Source: Pyrenochaeta sp. MPI-SDFR-AT-0127 (lineage: Eukaryota > Ascomycota > Dothideomycetes > Pleosporales > Cucurbitariaceae). Taken from it: a stretch of 64,000 nucleotides of DNA. Both the position numbers and the translations under genes were made by a program. Of this stretch, positions 58,649-64,000 are shown in pieces. The DNA lies in contig JAGTJM010000016.1 of assembly GCA_020747015.1 (NCBI GenBank), positions 558,001 through 622,000 of the forward strand, given 5' to 3'. Within the stretch, counting starts at the first letter, position 1. Each line of letters starts with the position of its first letter. The notes under the pieces are model-generated. The model was given only the letters and a program-made list of their open reading frames with translations. It made no database searches and was not told the origin of the DNA.

Positions 58649-59644
58649 CGGTATATTGTACGAGTAAAAGCAAACTACTTGTAAATATGGAACTTTGGTT
58701 ACATTTATGAACATTAAACATACTGGCCATATATTGTGTCGTCATTTTGACGATGATCTGAAGTCTGTGAACAAGTGTAACTGTCATCCATATCCGACGC
58801 CTTCTCTAAGACTAAAATGAATGCAATTAATACATATTCCACTTCCAATTAGTCGTGAAAGTGTGAAAGATCTATTAATATCTGGCGAGTCCTCACGCAC
58901 GTGTTTGCAATTTGGGATAAACGAATAACTTGGACATAATCTTGAACGTTAAACAGCTTATTGTATCACAACAATGAATGCAGGAATCACTAGGAATTTC
59001 GTACAATGATAGAGCAAGCCTTCTTTGTGAGCTATTACCTTTATATGCAGGAGTTACTTGTTCGTAGAGATAAGGGGCATGTGAACAGTGGCTTCGCACG
59101 TGACTTAGTCTTTCTTACACGCGCTGTTAACAGCTGCACTTCAACTTTGAGACAATACTCTGGCACGGATATGTATTGGCACGGATTATGCGGCACATCA
59201 ATGCCAGAATTAATAGGATTGCGCTATGATTCCTGACACGGTTGATGAACCGAGGATCCCCACGGATACTCTTATCCACCTTCCCCAACCTCAAATGGCG
59301 ACACCCCGCATTCTGATCAGCCACTTTCTAATGACTTCTCAGCCGAGCAGCCGTGTAGTGATTGGTTAAGAGTAGTATGAAACTTCGGGATCATTGTCCA
59401 CGGTCTCGAATTCGCCAAATCCTGGTTTGGACTGTTCAGCTGCTCGACCAAGCCACAATTTATCAGAGCTTTTACTATACTAAATCTGGTCCAAATACTT
59501 AAACTTCTCAGCTTTTCTGATTCCGACCGTCATTCCGGACTTCCGTTTTATCTTAATAGTGCTATAAACCCTGTGCGATCGCCTTCACAACAACATCCTC
59601 CTCCTCACCTAGATCCGCCCAGAACACTGTTCGCGCCATAAGGT
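58649..59644. other. Intergenic between divergent genes
   Basis: 996 bp, AT-rich, holding the promoters of the NTF2-like locus and the MFS gene. Short frames only. Confidence 0.45.
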
Positions 59645-61551
59645 ATGACGATTTCCGGTATGATGAGCGAGAAGACGAAAAGTACTGAAAAGGTTCCAAT
59701 GGAATCAAATAATGGTCTCGAATACACACTTACACAGGAAATGTACGGGTTCGAAATTGACTACGAAGCTCTCCCAAGCGGCTATTACACTAGTCGTTTC
59801 TTTTTGGGCACATATCTGGCCTCAGGTCTGGCTATAATGTGCGGTACTGCAGCATTCGGATTCGCAGCCCCCCTACTTGGTGTCATCAATGCGGATATCG
59901 GGCCCGATGCCAGATATACTTGGATTTCACTTGTCTACAATACTGTTCTCGCTGTGTTTCTTTCGCCTGTTGGTCGACTTAGCGATATTTTTGGCCGTCG
60001 CTACTTCTTTGTTGGTGGTGCCGTGGTCGCAATTGTTGGATGCTTGGTCTGTGCTACTGCCCAGAATATTCCTACTCTAGTAAGCAGCTCTGGGCGGGTT
60101 CCTGCAGGCTACAATGCTAACCTATCGCATATCGGTGGTAATGTGCTTCTCGCCGCTGCCACAGCTACACAACTCAGTTTCCACTTCGTTATCGGTGAAC
60201 TCGTTCCCATGAAGCATCGCTACTTCGCCATTGGCATACTCTACGCGTTCACATACGGCAGCTCTGGAATGGGCCCTGCCATATCAGCGAGCTTTGTGGC
60301 CAATTATCCAAACGTGGGTTGGCGTGGCGTCTACTGGTTGTTACTCGCCATGAATGTAGCAGCTTTTGCTTGCTGGACTGCCTTCTATTTTCCGCCGACG
60401 TTCGAAGATAAGCATAAACACGATGCAAACCGTAGCAAAATCTACTGGCTAAAGCACTTCGACTGGATCGGGACTTTCCTTTTTGCATCAGGTTTTGTTG
60501 TCTTCTTGATGGGGCTCAGCTGGGGCGGCTCACGTACGCGATCCTACTTCTCCTGATTGTACTAGATGGCTAACGCACACCAGTATATCCATGGAGATCA
60601 GCAGCTGTCATCTGCGCCATAACCATCGGCTTTGCAGTGCTTGTTATTTTCGTACTATGGGAGATATATGCACCCATCAAAGAACCCTTGATCCCCATGC
60701 ATCTCTTCTTGAATGGACGCTGGGTGGCTGCCGTGGTTCTTCTTGGACTTGGAGCTGGTGTGTACTATGCCTTTAGTATTGTTTGGCCTGCGCAAGCTTC
60801 GATACTTTACGGTAATGGCGATGTCATGCGTGTTGGGTACATGAGCACCATCGTTGGCATTGGCATCATCACTGGCCAAGTTATTGCCGGCATCTTTGCC
60901 GAGAGAATAGGAAAGACAAGATATCAGTGCATGGCTGCATTCTCGATTGGAGGCCTTTTTCTCGGCTGTGCAGCGGTCGCGAATCCCGATAACGAGTCAA
61001 CGGCCATTGCGTTGATTATCCTAGGTTGCATGTTCATCGGCTGGAACGAATCAATCTGTCTCGCGAACTCCACTATTCTAGTCAAAGACCAGAGCGAGAT
61101 CGGGATTGCCGGCGGAACGGCGGGATCTGTACGTGCAGCAATCTGTGCAGTCCTTGTTGCTATTTTCGCCAGTATAATGACGAACCGCCTTGAAGAAACA
61201 ATTCCGGCTCAGGTGCCACCTGCTCTCATCAATTCTGGTCTTCCTGCTGCCAGTGTTCCCACATACCTCAAAGCGCTACAGCTTGGCGCCGATGCTCTCG
61301 CTGCTGTCCCCGGAATCACAAATGAAATCATGGCCGTGGGGTTCCGAGCGTATCAAGAGGCAAGCGCGGATGCATTTCGTACCGTCTATCTGGCTACAAT
61401 TGCACTGACTGGAATTTCCATTATTCTAACCTGGTGGGCACCGAACACTGACGATCTTATGACACAGAAGGTTGCAGCAACACTGAACCATGAGGGCCAG
61501 CGAGCAGACTTGCAAGAGCAAAGTGCTAAGGAAATTAGTTCTTCTGTGTAA
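59645..61551 (+). CDS. MFS transporter, TRI12-like (DHA2, 14 TM type)
   Basis: Two exons (59645-60533 and 60584-61551) joined across a 50-nt intron give 618 residues. Many membrane helices are evident, for example GTYLASGLAIMCGTAAFGFA, AVVAIVGCLVCATAQ, AICAVLVAIFASIM and TIALTGISIILTWWA. The motif-A loop GRLSDIFGRRYFF and the segment QLSFHFVIGELVPMKHRYF are typical of fungal TRI12/siderophore-type efflux pumps of the plasma membrane. The substrate is unknown. An in-frame 51-bp segment at 60081-60131 (VSSSGRVPAGYNANLSH) looks like a retained intron: it begins GTAAGC and carries a TGCTAACC branch-like site but has no terminal AG. The nearby BBE oxidase could be a functional partner, but that is speculation. 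Confidence 0.85.
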
Positions 61552-63242
61552 ATAAATAGGATTAGAAGAATAAGAGGATTTTATAAGCTTATACTGTCAT
61601 ATAATACTCTCTATAAGTGCATACCTGGGCTAAAGTACTCTGTAGGCTCGTAGCCAGCACGGGCTCGTGTCCGGATGGCACTAGGCCTTTTGTCTAATAC
61701 TTTTTATAGCTATATCTCTAACTATACTAGGTTCATAAAGAGAGTTCCTGGTTTGTTCAAAACTATAAATCAGGTGTTTGAGACAAGCCAAATATTACCA
61801 AAGAAGGCTTAGTGTAGCTAGATATAGGATCATGATTTCTTATTTTCTTGTTTTTGCTTCGAGACCTGAACATGGTAGAACGAGAAGCAGAAGGTATAGT
61901 CATGAGATGCAGTAAGATGCTGCTGCTTCTCCTGATTAAAGGGACCGTCTTCTGTTGCATGCAATTGCTTCCTTCTTCTTTTAGCTGCACAATTTCTTCA
62001 TGCGCAGCCACGAAGGGATGGCCAAAGCGACTGTGACTTACATAGTCGAAAGCAGCTGCCAAGCCTATAGAATCATTCCCATGGTTCTTCAAAGATGTCA
62101 AAGCCAATTGTCTGGGCATGAAGACCCAGGCTGCGCTGAGGAGGGGACAAAGGGGGACGCTCGTTGAAGGTCCAGAGCTAATAGTGGCTGGATTAGAGAC
62201 TGCGGTGACTTGACATATACGATCATGACTGGCGATTCGGCCAACCGGAGTCGCGATCCCAATGTATTTAATTGTAAATACCTACCTCGTGTCAACTATA
62301 GCTTTCATAGACGGGTTTCAGTGTATTCAGGCCTCAAAGAACTAAGCCTTGGCGAACTCATCAGATATGGCATATTTCCTCTGCTTAACGTTCTGAAGGT
62401 CGTTAAATCCAGATCCCACCATCAGAAGCCGTAACCCTTTGTCTTGGGTATCAGCACCCCTGGCCGTGTCTGCATCAACTGAATATTTCGACTACTGGCA
62501 TTGGAAGGGTTGCGGCTTCAAAAGTGGTTTTTTATGCCGTCGATGTCATATTAGGACATATAGTCTCCAAGGGGCAGTGGAGTGGCGAAGACTTGCCGAA
62601 TGGAAATTGGTGTTGATCGAGAGCAAGGCAATGAGAACGAATAATTTGGAAGCAGAGTTTGTGGGATAGTAGAGACAGTATTCGATAGTGACTTTAAACC
62701 CACGTGTGCATAGAATGTCAATATGTCATCTCAGCTCTCCATCAAGAAGATTTGGTAGCCCAGTGTTCACGCCTAGTGGGTATTGCTGCTCCATCAAGTA
62801 CTTAGGTCTCAGATCCCTGAGTTAGCCTTGATATGCGGATCTATCTTTCACTCAATGCGTTTCCAAAAGCAGTATATAGGAATGCTAAGGTGCAATAAGC
62901 GAATTACAAAGTCAAGAGTTTATGGTATCAGAGAGAGTAATCATATTGACATGATCCGCGTAATATTTGTGGAGAAAAGGATCTTCGTGAAATTTAGCAC
63001 GAGTGTGTTCAATAGTGAACGGGCTGTGCAAGAAAGGTTTCAACGCTTGACCAGGACTCGTGGAAACAAACTTGAATCACGTGATCAAGTAGGGTTCCAG
63101 GATTGCACCCATCTGAACAATTGAAGTAGCCAGCCAATGGTAGGAGATATGTAACCAATGCGACACACATAAAAACCCGTTCCCCCTTGAAAATAAATAT
63201 CTTTTGTACCATCACTGCCATCGAAATTTCAACAGCTATTGA
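61552..63242. other. Intergenic, AT-rich, possible degenerate repeat
   Basis: 1.69 kb. The part at about 61552-61760 is very rich in TA steps (tatagctatatctctaac and similar), as left by repeat-induced point mutation of a transposon. No transposase frame or terminal repeat is seen. Frames at 61763-62119 (-) and 62210-62669 (+) are not supported. Confidence 0.4.
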
Positions 63243-64000
63243 ATGCACCATATGATACTGTTTACTATGCTAGATTCCAATGCTCAATACCGCTGCATTG
63301 GGAAGGGATTCTGCGGGAGTATTTGGACTCTTGAAGGTAGCCAGGATGACGTATGTACCGTCATAAAGCGCGAAGATGGCGGACCCGACCGATCAGTAAC
63401 GAACGACTACCACATGCACCTTCGAATTTTGCAAAGCGCACTTCAATACCCTTCTGCGAAGCCACTATCGATACCGCAATGTCGCGAGCTGATTCAACCA
63501 ACCGATACCTGGTGGCAACTACACCTGAACCAATTCCCTGCTGGTCATGCCGCTTGTAGGGCCCTCATTTCGGAACGCATTCCCAAGGTACCAAGACTGA
63601 TTAGCGACAAAATTGTGGACCTTTTCTGCGCTGGTAACTCCTCGCTATCTAATTTTGTGAAAGGCAACGTTGACGATGATGCCTGCTTAATTCGGCCATA
63701 TTTGGGACGGCGTCGCTACCAACGAGAGGCAACGTTGACATCGCGCTTCCAGCGCTTCAGTCTCCGTAACGTGCCACTTCATATTGATCAGATGGAAATG
63801 CTTGGTTTGAACACTAGTTCCTACGCAGAGACTATGGCAGATGCTCTCGCGCTGATGCATTGGGGTGCCCGAATCGACGCGAATGATGTTGAGTTCGTGT
63901 TAGCACCTCCGCGAGGAATTGAGTCTCCATCTTCATCTTCCTTCCAGTCTGAATACTTAGGTATTCATTGCATGTGGATTCTAGACTTTGACTGTTGTCG
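63243..64000 (+). CDS. DUF3669-domain fungal protein, partial (3' end off window)
   Basis: An uninterrupted frame from 63243 (stop just upstream; in-frame ATGs at 63243, 63252 and 63267) stays open to the window end, at least 252 residues. The start YRCIGKGFCGSIWTLEG resembles a kinase-like glycine loop. Family blocks are IPKVPRLISDKIVDLFC, CLIRPYLGRRR, FSLRNVPLHIDQMEMLGL, YAETMADALALMHWGARIDA and NDVEFVLAPPRG, ending at MWILDFDCC. This is the order I recall for DUF3669 proteins, common in filamentous ascomycetes and often expanded in accessory regions. The HWGARIDANDVEFVL and LDFD blocks suggest a remote kinase/phosphotransferase fold, but activity is unknown. Confidence 0.82.
   Translation, partial: MHHMILFTMLDSNAQYRCIGKGFCGSIWTLEGSQDDVCTVIKREDGGPDRSVTNDYHMHLRILQSALQYPSAKPLSIPQCRELIQPTDTWWQLHLNQFPAGHAACRALISERIPKVPRLISDKIVDLFCAGNSSLSNFVKGNVDDDACLIRPYLGRRRYQREATLTSRFQRFSLRNVPLHIDQMEMLGLNTSSYAETMADALALMHWGARIDANDVEFVLAPPRGIESPSSSSFQSEYLGIHCMWILDFDCC

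Noticed and set aside
1..64000. CRISPR arrays, bacterial operons, tRNA or rRNA genes
   Set aside because: None seen; gene structure is eukaryotic, and box-B-like strings (for example near 4205) lack the rest of a tRNA.

Overview
This window looks like a nuclear segment from a filamentous ascomycete (Pezizomycotina). Genes are split by short GT-AG introns of about 43-65 nt with CTAAC/CTGAC-like branch sites. A Zn2Cys6 regulator, a TRI12-type transporter and a DUF3669 protein are all present. Dothideomycetes is a reasonable guess but is not proven from the sequence. All exon joins were worked out by eye from splice sites, reading phase and family resemblance; there is no transcript evidence.

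Layout. 0-24 kb is mostly housekeeping: a WD40 protein running off the left edge (-), a small Ser-rich conserved protein (-) inside a gene-poor stretch, a Leu5-type mitochondrial carrier (-), a METTL4-like MT-A70 methyltransferase (+), a TMF/Sgm1 coiled-coil Golgi protein (-), a Nit-type amidase (+), an unknown fungal protein (-) and the proteasome chaperone Nas6/gankyrin (-). A secreted Asp-box protein (+) follows.

25.3-38.6 kb is the most striking region: a six-gene catabolic cluster. It holds a biotin-dependent acyl-CoA carboxylase (carboxyltransferase beta and biotin carboxylase/BCCP alpha), an acyl-CoA synthetase, a fused HMG-CoA-lyase/methylglutaconyl-CoA-hydratase-like enzyme, an acyl-CoA dehydrogenase and a Zn2Cys6 regulator. 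The enzyme set matches leucine/isovalerate degradation. However, the beta subunit lacks the Phe of the MCC 'HFGRIF' segment and has Gly there, as recalled for geranyl-CoA carboxylase. Three enzymes end in canonical peroxisomal PTS1 tripeptides (ARL, AKL, SRL) and the beta subunit in the near-PTS1 ARI. I infer a peroxisomal pathway that activates, dehydrogenates, carboxylates, hydrates and cleaves a beta-methyl-branched acid (isovalerate-like or an acyclic terpenoid acid).

39-52 kb: a PPOX-fold flavin-binding membrane protein (-), a PPR-like protein (+), a secreted Kex2-processed repeat precursor with nine related peptides (-), a CXXC zinc-binding DUF866 protein (-), SmF (+) divergent from it, and the Rtp1/TANGO6 factor (-). 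The repeat precursor is the second unusual find: four units repeat at exactly 75 bp.

52-64 kb is gene-poor and accessory in character: a BBE-type FAD oxidase with an unresolved exon junction, a frameshifted NTF2-like gene, a TRI12-like MFS transporter carrying an apparently exonised intron, an AT-rich stretch, and the 5' part of a DUF3669 gene running off the right edge.
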